Assembly: GCF_036669915.1 (NCBI RefSeq)
Contig: NC_089314.1
Location: forward strand, 1,302,470-1,366,469
Reading direction: 5' to 3'
Source: Pocillopora verrucosa
Taxonomy: Eukaryota > Cnidaria > Anthozoa > Scleractinia > Pocilloporidae
DNA: 64,000 nt
This document shows positions 29,515 to 41,144 of the stretch, piece after piece. The notes beneath the pieces are model-generated. The model was not told the DNA's origin. It saw nothing but the letters and a program-made list of their open reading frames with translations, and ran no database searches. The position numbers and the translations under genes are program-made. Positions within the stretch are counted from its first letter, which is position 1. Each line of letters begins with the position of its first letter.

Positions 29515-31343
29515 GTAAGTCAGTCAAGTGTTTAATTTTATGCCCGCTATGTTAAGATCATCAATTACCAACACAAACGCTCTAAGCGTGCCTAACGGGG
29601 CTCACAATTCATTAGAAAAATTGACAAAGCACTTGAAAGAAAACTATGATCTCAAAACACAAATTGTATTTGAAATGTTAGAAAACACCTGCTGGTCTCG
29701 AGTCATGGCGATGTAAAGATTGTCAATCATTACTATCACATTCTCCTAATCCTACCTATGTGTTGGTCAAAGTTGGTGGGAAAGGTTTATTTCGGCGCAA
29801 TAAAGCATTTTAGGGTAAACTTGGGTTGAAGGAATTTTGTTTTCAACCTTGTGACATAGCCTACATGTGATTACCCCCCTCTCCCTCCCCCCCCCCCCCC
29901 GCGTGATTACTGCTTCTTCCGCGCCGAAAAAGAGCCCGTGTTAGTCTGTCCCTTGCATAAAAGGCTTCCCAAGAACTGAGGGCAGGAGGGACACCAACTC
30001 TTCAACATTTTTTGATTCATCTATCGGCCTATAAATTTATTCATTTATTAATTTTTTTTTTTTGCTGTACAAATTAAATCATAATGGTTCGGGGTCTGAG
30101 AGAGCAGCATTCATTCGACATCACTGAAACGACAAGTTACCTGAAGTTGCTTATCGAGTACACGATTAACCAGGTAGCTTCTTGGAAATGATTCGCAATT
30201 CTCCCTTAAAACGGCTACACTATTCCCTGGGTTATCATGGGCTCTGAAATTTTCAAGCTGAGTCTTAATTACTGACATGAAAAGAAACCAGATGCACACT
30301 CAAACTTATTATCGGAAGTGACTCAGTTTTTGGCAGCAAAATATAGCAAAAGGTAAGGATGACATCGTAGATTTCGCTTTGGCGGGTTCTTACATGCTAC
30401 ATCATTTCCATTACAGATAGATTGGAAAAGCACAACAATTTTTTCGCAATAATGTGTATGTTCAATTTTATTTACAAGTAACACATGCTTAAATTTGTAT
30501 GCGCCATTACCTGTTAGCCATATGTTGCGTCTATGTTGAGTCCATAGTTTGCATACAACTCTGTCAGGAAGTAATGGAATTTCAGCGTCTCCTTCATTCC
30601 TTGCAAAGGCTAGAATTTCTTACCACCATCAGTAGTAGCAGCTATGAAGCAAAGGCTTCCAGATTTTTCATTACTGATTAGCTATGCCAAGCTTCAAGTC
30701 ATTTGTCTCTGTGCATGGGATACACTGGTTTAGCTGTTGCAATTATATCCAGACGGAAGACGAGAGATCATGTACCGAACCACGCGCAATACTAGTGCGT
30801 CGAAATGTAAAAGTTAAAAAAGAAACAGAGCATTTCGAATCACCGGAAAAAATACAAGTTTGCCAAGTAAATGAATTTTCCGCAACCTCTAAGGGCGTCA
30901 GATCTAAAGGTGAAAATCAACCGCAAAAGGTGTCTATGCACAACAATCCTTATGGTAAAAAATGGCACAAAACTTGCCAATAGATACACGTTTATTAAGT
31001 TTTGATTCTTCTGTTTAATTGCTATGTATACTTTAAACCCTCCACAAGCTTCGTCCGCAAGTGTTTGATACTTCATACCTCAGTGAACGACGAAAAACTC
31101 ACCTGCTAGTTCTTAGGAGATCGTATCAGTTTTAGCAGGTATCTCTTTGTAGATAGAAGATGAAAAAATTGACATGCTAAGGAAAACATGTTTAATTCAT
31201 AAAGTTGTGACACTTCCTGTAATGTAGTGAAAGCAAAACCAGAGAGCACGCGCTCCCTTGGGTTCTCAACCGTGAACAAGAAATCCTTGGAATCCATTTC
31301 TCCGTAATTTCACCTCGGACCCTCGGGTTTCGAATATTTCAAG
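29515..31343. other. Intron or intergenic region with one unassigned open segment
   Basis: An open frame at 30753-30983, entered after a TATATCCAG acceptor-like site, encodes about 76 residues with three cysteines (RSCTEPRAILVRR near its start, WHKTCQ at its end). Its first part faintly recalls PDGF/VEGF-type growth factors, but the diagnostic GCC motif is absent. Poly-C at about 29888-29901 and T-rich runs near 30050 are simple sequence. Nothing here is firm enough to call a gene. Confidence 0.3.
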
Positions 31344-34300
31344 ATGAGGAAAAGCGTTCTTTTGATCCTTCTTGTGTTGATCGCAATTTGTGCGGCTAAA
31401 TCGTCCACGAACAAGAAACACAAGGATGAGAAAAGCAAAAAACTTAAAGTAACCGACACTAAGAAACACAAGGACGAACCGAAAAAACACAAGACTAAGA
31501 ACGAGCATAAAGACAGCAGCAAGAAACATCTTAAAGATGCCAAGAAAAAACAAGACTTGAAGAAAAAAGATGAAAAACCAAAGATTTCGGAAGATAAGGC
31601 CATCAGTAAGACGGCAAATAACAAGACCGAAATTGTAGAAAAGAAAGAAAACAGCACCAAAGGTAAATTGAAATTTTGAAAATCGAATTCCAAGTTACGG
31701 GGAAACGCCGGTTCAAGAGCAATGACTATTATGACGGGTACCGGTCAACTTTTCAAAATAAATTCAGTTCATGCCAGGTGCTTAGGCTGGGGAGTTCTGT
31801 ACTATCCAGATGTTCTGAGAAAAATTGCAGCGAACTCGGATAGTATTTTATTATATTACAATCGATATTACATTCAGTATCCGAACAAGTATCCTTCCTG
31901 GCAAGCGCGCAATTTCACTGTCATTGAGTTAACCCCGTGAAGTTAACCGGTGGAAATGATTGGTCAAAACAAAAGTACATCTTCTGACAGAAAACACTAA
32001 CTTCCACTCGTGTGTTGACATTCCTGTTCTTATCTTTACCATAGCTTTAACACATTTTTTTTAAATAGCCTCAATCACTAAGGATATAGATTCACGTTAA
32101 AACAAAGCTGAAGTGGAAAAAGCTTTGAACCTCTTGATCCGTAACTGACGCGGTGAGGTGAAGATATAGATAACAGACTCGATTATTACTCAGTTTCATC
32201 CAAGTGATATCTAATCTAAGTCATTTAACGAAAAACAAGTTCTTTTTCTCTTCTTGACAGGCGGTTTATTGTTAAGCGCGTGAAAAGTGATGCAAAAATA
32301 ATCTAAGCGACATGAAACGTCGGCTACGTGTTATGACTGAATGGTGTGGCCACAACTCATCAACACCTCCAGGTTATAACTCCACGGAGCCCTGTCACAG
32401 GGTTTGACTAAAAATTTCCGAGATCTTACCTTACCCTTCCCTCCCTTAAAAAAAATCTCATCATGATCCACGAGGAGATGGGCTGGCTCGGCTCAGTATA
32501 AACCTTGAAAGGTCAAAGGCCACGTTGTAAATGATTATCTCTATACAAGCTGTCATTTCGCGCCTGTGTGAACATTTAGTCGTGCAGAAATGTCAGCTGG
32601 GTAAGCGGGATAAAATTCCCTTAGATAATGGATTACTAGAAAGTCGCCCTTCAAATTGGACCCCTCCTCATTTCGGGCTCATTAAGAGGTCCTTAAAGGG
32701 CAAGGGTGTCTGCGAATCAGGTGGCCGAGTCAATGAACAATTCGGAAAGCTATGTATAGTTTGCGATATAAGGTCAATTTTAAGGGTTAACTCTTGCAAT
32801 GTACATTTTTTAACCTTCACGCTTTTCTAAAGTGTTCTTTTGTCTTCATAACAGCAATCCTCTCACAAAACCCACCTGCCGATTGCCAGAATATCATAGA
32901 CGATTATTCCAAAGGAAAATTGCTAATGTACGAGTACAAAATTCAGATCAACCGGTGCATGAATAAAGCTAAGAGTGATGCAGGTAAGTGGTTTGATTGA
33001 CAGATGATTGACAGTTTATTGATGGACAGGTATACTTGCATCTGATGATACAACGGGTTTTCAAATTTGAGTTATACTCAGGTATAGGTAATTAGCATGT
33101 GGTTTTTAAATCTTGGCTGTTGGCAAAGAGGTTTGGTAGACCCGCGTGAAAAAAAAGTTAACAGGTAATGTACACTTCTAATCTCCTCAGTCAACTGAAT
33201 TTGTAGGATTGAAGTGGAGGGGAGAGCTTCAATAAGGCTATTTTTTCATGCACAAACGGTTAACGTTCGACACCAGCTGGATGAAAACCTCTCGTGTCAG
33301 AAAAGTGTGTCTGGGAGTTATTTCCTTTTAAACCTTTGATCCCCAAACCGTTCACATTTGCGCTGGATCTACCTTGCATTCCTCATCAAGCTAACACAGA
33401 ATGCGTTAAGCCTGTTTCTAACAAACCTTTCCATAATCACTTAAGTCACGGTAACCCGCTAACAACTAACGCTCAAAACATTGTATAACGCATTAATCAC
33501 AGACGGCACAGCTGATGCTGACGCAAAATCAGCACTGTTGCGTCCGGACAGTGAACCGACAGAAGACACTGACACGGATCAAGCTGTCAATGTGAGACCT
33601 TACAGCACCGAAGAACAAAAAGAGGACTTTGACGAAGACTCTGACACAGGTCATAGCGATTTTAGCGCGCATGATAACGATAACGACGATGATTACAATG
33701 ATGATGATGATAAAAGTGACGATTACGACGAACCGGAAGAAAACGCAGGTGAAAATCTGGTTAGAACAAGTTTCAGGAGCTTATAAAATATTTCCACTGT
33801 GTTGAAGCCACGCTCTTAATTAATGCCGAATAATCTGTAACGGTGCTAAACCAGCTGTAACTGCATATTAACTTGTTCGATAAAATGATGGTGATTGTAG
33901 ACAAGAGAGGAAAGGAATTTACAGTTGGGAAAATTGCCATTTGGAACCGATTAACAAGTTTTAATTACACGCTATCTGTTGGTCATCACATGTAAGTTTG
34001 CAAGGAAATACAATATTTGCGTTGCTTCGACCACCTACAGTTTCAAACAAAAAGAACCAAATAAACCCACAATTATGGCCTTAAATGTGACAGGTTACAA
34101 AGGAGCCGTTAATGCTATTTAATCTAAAAATCAGTTTTTCTACACCTCTGTGTGCCTAAATTTAGCTAAAAAGATGCAAGTCCCTGCAACTTCTGGTTAC
34201 CAAGTTCCTGATATGACAGTCCAGAATTACAACATGCCAGCTCAACAGCCAGAAATGCCAGCGCAACAAGCCGCCTTTTACTACCCCAATACGGGTAAAT

Positions 34301-36040
34301 TAGTTTTCTTGTTCAAGCTCCTATTTCAAAGGTTAAGTGAGAATTGGCTGACCTTGCGATAGAAGGAAATTAATTGATGACTTACAAAAATGGCCTATAC
34401 TTAATCCAGAATACGCTTGGACATGGGCCAGGAAGACTGGGTCGAGTATATCGAGTCCAGGCTCAACGGTACACTCCCCGCGTAAAGTAACTAAAACTTC
34501 ATGGAAGTTCTTGTTTGTTTAAATAGTTCTGCTTGGCTCTCGGCTTTTCTTTCAGTAAGCACTTATGGGAAAATGTTTAGATGTATAATGGAATTTCATA
34601 AAGATAGGACATAAAGGGAGGGAGCTGGTCATTTCACTTCATTTCTCTGGGAAGTTTACCTGCAAGCCTCAACCTTGTGTACTCGACTCACGTTCCCTGC
34701 CACTGAAGTAACTGACAGAACTCGACGATTATTGACCGAGCGATTTTGAAACATATAGAACCAGTTCATACAGTGTATACATGACGATTACCTCAACTCA
34801 GAGCTCATCGCAATCATGAACTTTCAACCATTGACATGGACAAACCTATGCAAAGATACTTAACTTCACGGTGCATCCATCTTACATCTCTCTCCCAAAG
34901 CGAAGAATAGAACGCATTTCCATTCCACCACAAAGGCGATAGTTCACTTATTGTCTTACAAACCGATCAAACCTGAGGAAACATAAGCGCAAATACTTTC
35001 ATTTCATTTTGATAGGAGATTTCTTTAGTGTCTAAGCTTTGCAATAAACTTGAAATATCGAAGTATTCATCAAGTTTCCAAATATTTTTTAGCCCAGACT
35101 CCATATAACGGAGCACCAGTTCAGAATCCAGTTCCCGACCAGACTCAAGCAGCTTTCGCTCCAAATCCTACGAACCAGTACCCAGCCAATCCTGCTCCTT
35201 TCCATTCCGCAGATCCAAATATGGCCATGAATGCTATGGCCAAGAACACCATACCAGACGCTGAGACACAGGTTAGTTTAAAAAAAGAGAGAGAGAGAGA
35301 AAGAGTTCATGAGAATTAATGAAGGTAACGAATGTCTTACGTTCCGGTCCAGCAATCTGATAAGGGCAAAATTTCCACCCAGCTCGCAAGGAACGACACT
35401 ACCCCATGTGACTGCCTTTTACTCCGGCAATTTGTCCAAGTTTCTCGAGATTGTTTGTAAGAAGTGCAACTACATCTTAAGTAAGTTTGAAAAGCTTAGT
35501 TTTGAAATTTTTTCTCTTAACTGAACAACATATTATACCACTGCTGATATGAAGTTCAATTACGGCTACCATGCTCTTATCAACTGAATTAAAACTGGCG
35601 TCGGGAGTGGGAAGCATGTAGTGTTCGAACCAACCAAAAATACATTGTGTAATTGATACTTACTCTTGACCACAAAATTTCCTTAGATACAGCAGCCCCC
35701 AGCATCTCAAGCAAATGCAGTGTTCGATCAATGGCGAGCCAGCAGTTTTGGTGCAGCAGCTGCTACCAAGAAGGACGAAACACCTAACGCTCCAGAAGCT
35801 CCCGGCAATGACCAATTCGCAGAGTTTATGAAGATGCAAGCTTCCACTGGTAACGTAGCGGAGGCATCACCTATAAGCCAGCAAGTAGCTATTCCAGCGG
35901 CCATGCAACAAAGAAGTGACGTTCCACAGCAGCCAAATGTGTTTCCCGCGCAGGCGCAGTTACCTAACACTGTCCCTGGCCCAAGCCAAGCCTTTTACAT
36001 GCAACCTGAAGAGCATGGTGATTTCCCTGAAAACCCATGA
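31344..36040 (+). CDS. Unrecognised secreted protein: Lys-rich, two-cysteine, Asp-rich and Gln/Pro/Ala-rich modules (451 residues)
   Basis: Exons are 31344-31662, 32855-32983, 33503-33748, 34166-34294, 35093-35271 and 35687-36040 (1,356 bases). The first four introns are phase 1 and the last is phase 0. Residues 1-18 are a signal peptide (MRKSVLLILLVLIAICAA). Residues about 19-106 are strongly basic with repeated KKHKDE-like units. Exon 2 has a cysteine pair, C117 and C141, with exactly 23 residues between and SKG and YEY motifs. Exon 3 (150-231) is acidic, including a D/N/Y-rich run. Exons 4-6 are Q/P/A/N-rich without cysteine. No catalytic motif or transmembrane span is seen. A highly charged secreted protein of this type could bind mineral or matrix, as acidic coral skeletal proteins do, but it is not a known SAARP/CARP or galaxin; that role is inference. 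A polyadenylation signal AATAAA lies at about 36286. Confidence 0.8.
35278..35305 (+). repeat. GA microsatellite just after a splice donor
   Basis: A short A-rich and GA-repeat tract begins about eight bases after the donor of the fifth exon of the secreted-protein gene. It is intronic and has no coding role. Confidence 0.55.
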
Positions 36041-36351
36041 GAGAAAAAGTACTCGGTTTTGATATGATCACTTTTGAGGGTAATAACGTAATAACCTCAC
36101 TCACTATGTGGAGCTCTGAAGGGTGAAAAACTTTTCTTATTTGGAGGGGAAACAGCACAATTTCCTAAAAAGGAGTTTCAGTAAGACGTGATTATTCTCA
36201 TGCAGTGACCCACATGGAACCTTTCACCTCTTGCTCACGATATCAAGTAAATGTTGGTGGGCAGAATGGGGCAGATAACAACAACGAAATAAAAGTGTCC
36301 TCTTTCTAACACGGTTTTGTCTCGTCTAACTATGATTAAAAATTTTTGATT

Positions 36352-36415
36352 GTAGCGCAGCATGGTTGAGTGCATCACTCTCGCAATTTGGGTTTGAGTT
36401 CCGCCCTGGCCATCA
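36352..36415 (+). repeat. tRNA-like sequence, probable SINE head
   Basis: TAGCGCAGCATGGTTGAG resembles the RNA polymerase III A box (TRGYNNARNNGG). GGTTTGAGTTCC, about 35 bases on, resembles the B box (GGTTCGANTCC). The acceptor stem does not close as a functional tRNA should, so I read it as the tRNA-derived head of a short interspersed element, not a tRNA gene. Confidence 0.45.
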
Positions 36416-38231
36416 GCTGACTTTGTGTCATGGTAATCCCAATCAAGTTTGGTTGATCTAAAGTATCTGTCGTGTTAATTAAGTGAAATGCACGTGAACT
36501 AGCTGGAGTAGTCCGAGTATACTTCCAGTTAAAACGCAGCGCGTACAACTACAATTTTCGACAGTCATTCCTAAGGCGTGGCCTCAGTTTGAAACCTTCC
36601 ATCAAATGTACACAGGGTGATTCTCCGGACAAGCTTTAGATATGACAGTAACGAGAGGTTTCGTTGCAATTTGTTTCTATCACCAACCCTTTAGGTCTTG
36701 GTAATCGTCCTTTCTCTTTGATAGAAAAAGGACACGCTACACAGTACTAACTACTTAGCTTGGGTGTAGACTTAACTAAGTTTTTACCTTCTGGCAGTAA
36801 TATGGAGTGAATCCCTGTTCAAATGAACCACCTGACAGTAAAAAATGCGATAAAATCAAACCCTTACCTACCTCCCCCCCCCCAAAAAAAAAAATACAAA
36901 CAAACAAAACAAAAATAAAAACAAACAAAATACGCAAGTAGTAGCCATTGAGGTTTCATCTCCTGACCGTCACTCTCACCGAATCTGATCCCCTGCTATC
37001 CAGATAAGACTAAAGGGGGAGGGGGGGGAAGGGGGAGAGGAGAGAAATGGTGTTTTAACCCACGCATGCTGAAAAATCATACTCGGATTATTTCATATCC
37101 AACCTGGGATTTGCACCCAGACCACGACCGTGACAAGTCACTACGCGTATATTGTTGGATCTCACTTTGAGGATGCTCCCAGCATACAGAGGTTGGCAGA
37201 CAGACAGGTCCAAGATGTCAAGCCTCTCGGTGGTACATAATAACCATTCCCGTTCCTTCACTTATAGTTTTCCCATGGCTACGTAATCTGAAACCTAGAA
37301 TAACAGACGTCTGGTCTAGTTTGAGTCCAACTTGTAGAGGGGGTCAGTTAGATCAAAGGACTGTAGCGGTGAGAACCCGAGTAGCAAATATTTACAGTTT
37401 CTCTTCATACTTTTATGCAATTTGGCTGCCTATGATCCCAACGACAAATCAAGACGCTACGACTGCTTCTCTGAAACACGTTTAAGTAACGGGGTGTTGG
37501 GTAGAGTCGGAAATCGACTTTCAGTGGGCGACTCCTCCTTAGTGGGACCTAGCCTCTGGAAATCTTGCATGGTTGAGTGATGGGCCTTTAAAGATAGTGT
37601 CAGTACGTCAACGGTCGAATGTGTTTGAAAACCACCACTTTTACAAGAAACAGGTTATACAGTAACAACACTTTAATTGAAATGACTCGCTGTATGTTAA
37701 TCAGGAAACCCTTCACTCTAAAAGAAAAGTTCTATTAGCAACTGCACCACAGACAACGGGACTACTGCGATGCAAATTTATTAAATGTGGGGAAACAGCA
37801 ACGATTCTCACTCCAAAAGGTCACGCACACAGTCCTACACTTCTTGACATACACAAAGGACAGTTGATTGTGGCTTTCATTCGTAGCACTACCGCACAAT
37901 TACCAAACGAGCTTTGGAGGCTTTCCGGAAAGCTGCTGTATTTCCCCTCTTAAAGCTCAGCTTTGTGGACTACGTAACCGCGTCCGCTCTATTAAATTCA
38001 AGCCTTGGTCCCGAAGACGTCTTCGTAGACCTAAAATGGTCAATGTGTGGGAGCTCTTAGCTCAACGAAATTTTAACCTCTTTCCAAATTCGGGAAAGCG
38101 ATGCCTCATTTTTAAGAGGGACTACAAGCTGTTTAATAGAACTATTGTTTTCTAAGTCAATTTCGAGTCCCAGCGACATATTCACAACGTAATGCTAGAC
38201 AAAAACCACAAAAAAGGAAGAGAAAGATATA

Positions 38232-38278
38232 AATGACAACAAAAAAAAAAAAAAAATATATATATATATAAATAAAAC
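38232..38278. repeat. Poly-A and TA dinucleotide tract
   Basis: A run of about 15 A followed by roughly ten TA units. It is a simple-sequence tract and possibly the tail of an old retroposed element. Confidence 0.8.
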
Positions 38279-39959
38279 AAGAAACAATACTCCTATTCAA
38301 GTGGAGAGGATTACCCCTGGCACCCTAAAAAAATTAATTTCTTCTCCATATAAGTAGCAAAATAATAGTAGTGATTCCAAAACAAGAGTTGAAATGAAAG
38401 AAAATTCCTCGTAAAAATCCTTCAAGTTGTGACCTCGCCCTCGGACTAAACTGAGCTATATCAACGCTATCTCAAGTTTGTAAAATAATTAACCAGTTTG
38501 AGAAATCCACTCAGTAATTCACTACATGACAGTCCAGAAATCAGAAAGAAAAAAAAACACCTAAGCACAATAACGAAACACATCAACTTACCATGGGCCA
38601 TAAACATACCAGGCGTTTCCGGGAACGTGATTCTGCCTCCTGACAAAACCACCAATCCTCACCTGGAACTGCAGCACAAGAACTGTACCCTCCATCCAAA
38701 GCACTGGAGAATTGGTGCGATGGCAATGACTCAATTCAATTTCAGATTTTTTCAAAATCTTTAAAGAATTACCCTTTCAGCCTATCTCATACGCCTTTGT
38801 ATAAGACAGGGAAAAAGAAATTGAAACTTTGCAAGATGTTCCATGATACTTTGTGAAAATTTTCAGCATGTAAAGTTCAAAATTATTTCCAAACAAGAAG
38901 AAAACCATGAACTGTAAAAAGAATGCACCCATAGTGTGGCAATTATTTCAAAGACGAAGGTGAGAAAAGTCTCAACCTTACCACTGCATTGTCAAAAAAA
39001 ACACAAAAAAACAAAAAAAAAAACAGCTTTTTCCATGAAATCCTGGCTGCAAAATCTAATCCTCTTGATCCAAAACATAATCCCTTGGCTTCATGCCACA
39101 CTTTATCTCTACTTTTCATACTTTTTCAAGGTCTGGAATGCTTCACTTATAAACTTTTTTTTTTTTCCAACAGTGCAAGACTTGGCACCACCAAATGTTT
39201 GCATGCTACATCAGGTCACTTCTACATATGCCCTTTAAGTGATGTCACATCAAACTTTTCCTGTGTTGAACCTTGACCTATAAATTTAAGATATTTTGGG
39301 ACCACAAAAGTGAGAGCAATACTCTCAAACGATATCCTTTCCCATTTGAATAATCACTGTCATCTCATATTCTGTTCCTTTATACCCTGCCAACTATATA
39401 ACAGAAATATTTTGTCAACCAGAGGTTTTTGATAATTGACGAGCCAAGCAGACTGAAGGGAAAAAATTATCTTGAAATTCTTACACTCTGTTTTGAAACC
39501 ACTCACGACTTTGAGGTCTAGTTTATTGTAATCTAGTAATGTGGACACCAAAGGGAACTTAGTAGTTATCACTTCCCGATAACCATTAAGTCTTCAAGGA
39601 AACCACCTTGCCCCAGTTTCCAATTGAACAGACCAACACCATTAGAACTGTGGGTATGAATTTGATAGACAGACTTGATTATTTTTCATGACTCCTTTCT
39701 TTGTCATATGCACTCAAACCACTGTTGTTCATATCAACCCTTTTTATCACTTGCAACGGACACAGCAAAACATTTTCTTTTAATAGGGCTAAGTTATGGA
39801 ATATTCAGTAAAAAAAGGAACAAAACCAACAGTGTTGGCTGAATAAATACAAAAAAAAAACAACACAAAACAAAAAAAACCTTATTCTTTGTGCTTAAGT
39901 AGTCAATAAAGATACAAATGAGTATATGGTCTCTGCTACAATGAGCTATTTCTACTAAG

Positions 39960-40255
39960 ACATATTTCATCAGAACATCAGAAAGCCAAACATCACTGGC
40001 TGAGGTTTTCATAGCAGTAAGCACATAGGTCAACAACACAGGAAACTTCAGTGCACTGAACATCATGAGCTGAGGTTTATCATTCATCAAGTTTCAGGAC
40101 AGCACACCGAATTTTTTTGTCTTGTTCTAGCACCTCAGCACATCAATGCATATACAGGAACAGAGTTGAATCGCGGAAGTTGAACAGATCATTACCAGTC
40201 ACGGCCTTTTATGAGAATGGACAAACAGAACAAATGGAATCATTAGGAGTCACCA
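39960..40255 (-). promoter_or_regulatory. Conserved block downstream of RRM gene A, probable 3'UTR element
   Basis: This block aligns almost without gaps to 46010-46290, the equivalent place behind RRM gene B. It includes ACATCAGA, GAGGTTTTCATAG, CACAGGAAACTTCAG, GAGGTTTATCATTCATCA and CACCTCAGCACATCAATGCA-like segments. In transcript sense it has two AAACCTCAGC repeats and several TGATGTT motifs. Introns of the two genes do not align this way, which points to selection or gene conversion. A mature 3'UTR or a regulatory exon are the likeliest readings. A short open frame is shared (MMNDKPQLMMFSALKFPVLL) but ends differently, so a peptide is less likely. Confidence 0.6.
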
Positions 40256-41144
40256 CTGAATAAAAAGCAGTGTACCAGGGGTCACATTATCTTAAATTTC
40301 ATCAAAATAGAACTTAGTGGGCAAATTTATCTGTAACTTGCCCAACGTGGAAAATGGAATTCTGTCAGTTTTCATTAATATGGTCACAAGTGTAAATACC
40401 TCACTATCTCTTTTCCATTTTAATCCAATTGCTATAAATAAACAGCATAGGTCTAGAGAACTAGTCTGGAAATCATCATGATTTCCTTCTACAATCTACA
40501 AAAGCCTTGATGAGCTCACAGAAAGGCTCAAGACTCCTCGAGTAACTCCAAATTACAGTAAAAAATGACAAAACCCCAAAATGTGCATCACTTTGGTAAT
40601 CAGTTTGCATTATGCCTGAAAAAATGATGAGTGAGGCCTTAACCCAAACACTTCATTCTCCTTCAGATATCATTTCAGCAAAGGAGAAAACCACAGGTCT
40701 AATGGAGCTAAACAGACACAAGCCAGATTTTCATTCAATAAACACTTAAACAACACACGCATTAAACATACCATTTCAAGAGAAAATGAGATCAAGGGAA
40801 AGACAGTAACTAAAATATGCTCAATCCACTTAAATCTGTTTCACTAAAAGACTGAAAGCTCAGTCAATTTTTGTTAATTCTACATTAAAATTTTAATCAA
40901 GGAGAAAGATACTTTTCTATCTTTTATTGAGTTTTCACCATACTGTCACAAATTATGTACATCTGCCAGTTAGGACACTGAACTGAGGTTACCCTTCATC
41001 CAGATGACTTAAAAAAAAAGGATTTCATACAATGGACAATTAATAACTTTAGATGTTTGGTGGAAATGATACATCCAGGGGATATGAAACAGGAATTTCT
41101 CTCTGCATATCCTCATTTTCTCTTGTCTAATACGAAAATACATT

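Larger units (their letters stand above)
36041..41144. other. Intergenic region and 3'UTR of RRM gene A; repeats and simple sequence
   Basis: This contains a tRNA-like SINE head at 36352-36415, homopolymer tracts at about 36875-36950 and 37015-37045, poly-A/TA at 38236-38275, A-rich tracts near 38995-39025, and the conserved block at 39960-40255. Short open segments at 37868-38155 (plus) and about 38590-38740 (minus) read like degraded coding sequence, but I could not assign them. Confidence 0.4.

Noticed and set aside
31266-31693. Minus-strand open frames rich in Phe/Leu opposite the KKHKDE exon
   Set aside because: They are the antisense of lysine-rich codons (AAA/AAG read as TTT/CTT), hence artificial hydrophobic frames.
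36352-36415. Functional tRNA gene
   Set aside because: A- and B-box-like motifs exist, but the acceptor and anticodon stems do not close; a SINE head fits better.
37868-38155. 95-codon plus-strand open frame as a gene
   Set aside because: It has no proper ATG at the frame start, no splice context and no recognisable family; its Arg-rich stretch may be a mobile-element remnant but cannot be named.
38590-38740. Minus-strand exon ending in a GTAAGT donor (GGRITFPETPGMFMAHG)
   Set aside because: The donor is good, but the frame is closed by a TGA a few codons upstream with no acceptor between; other frames stop at the donor itself. Left unassigned.
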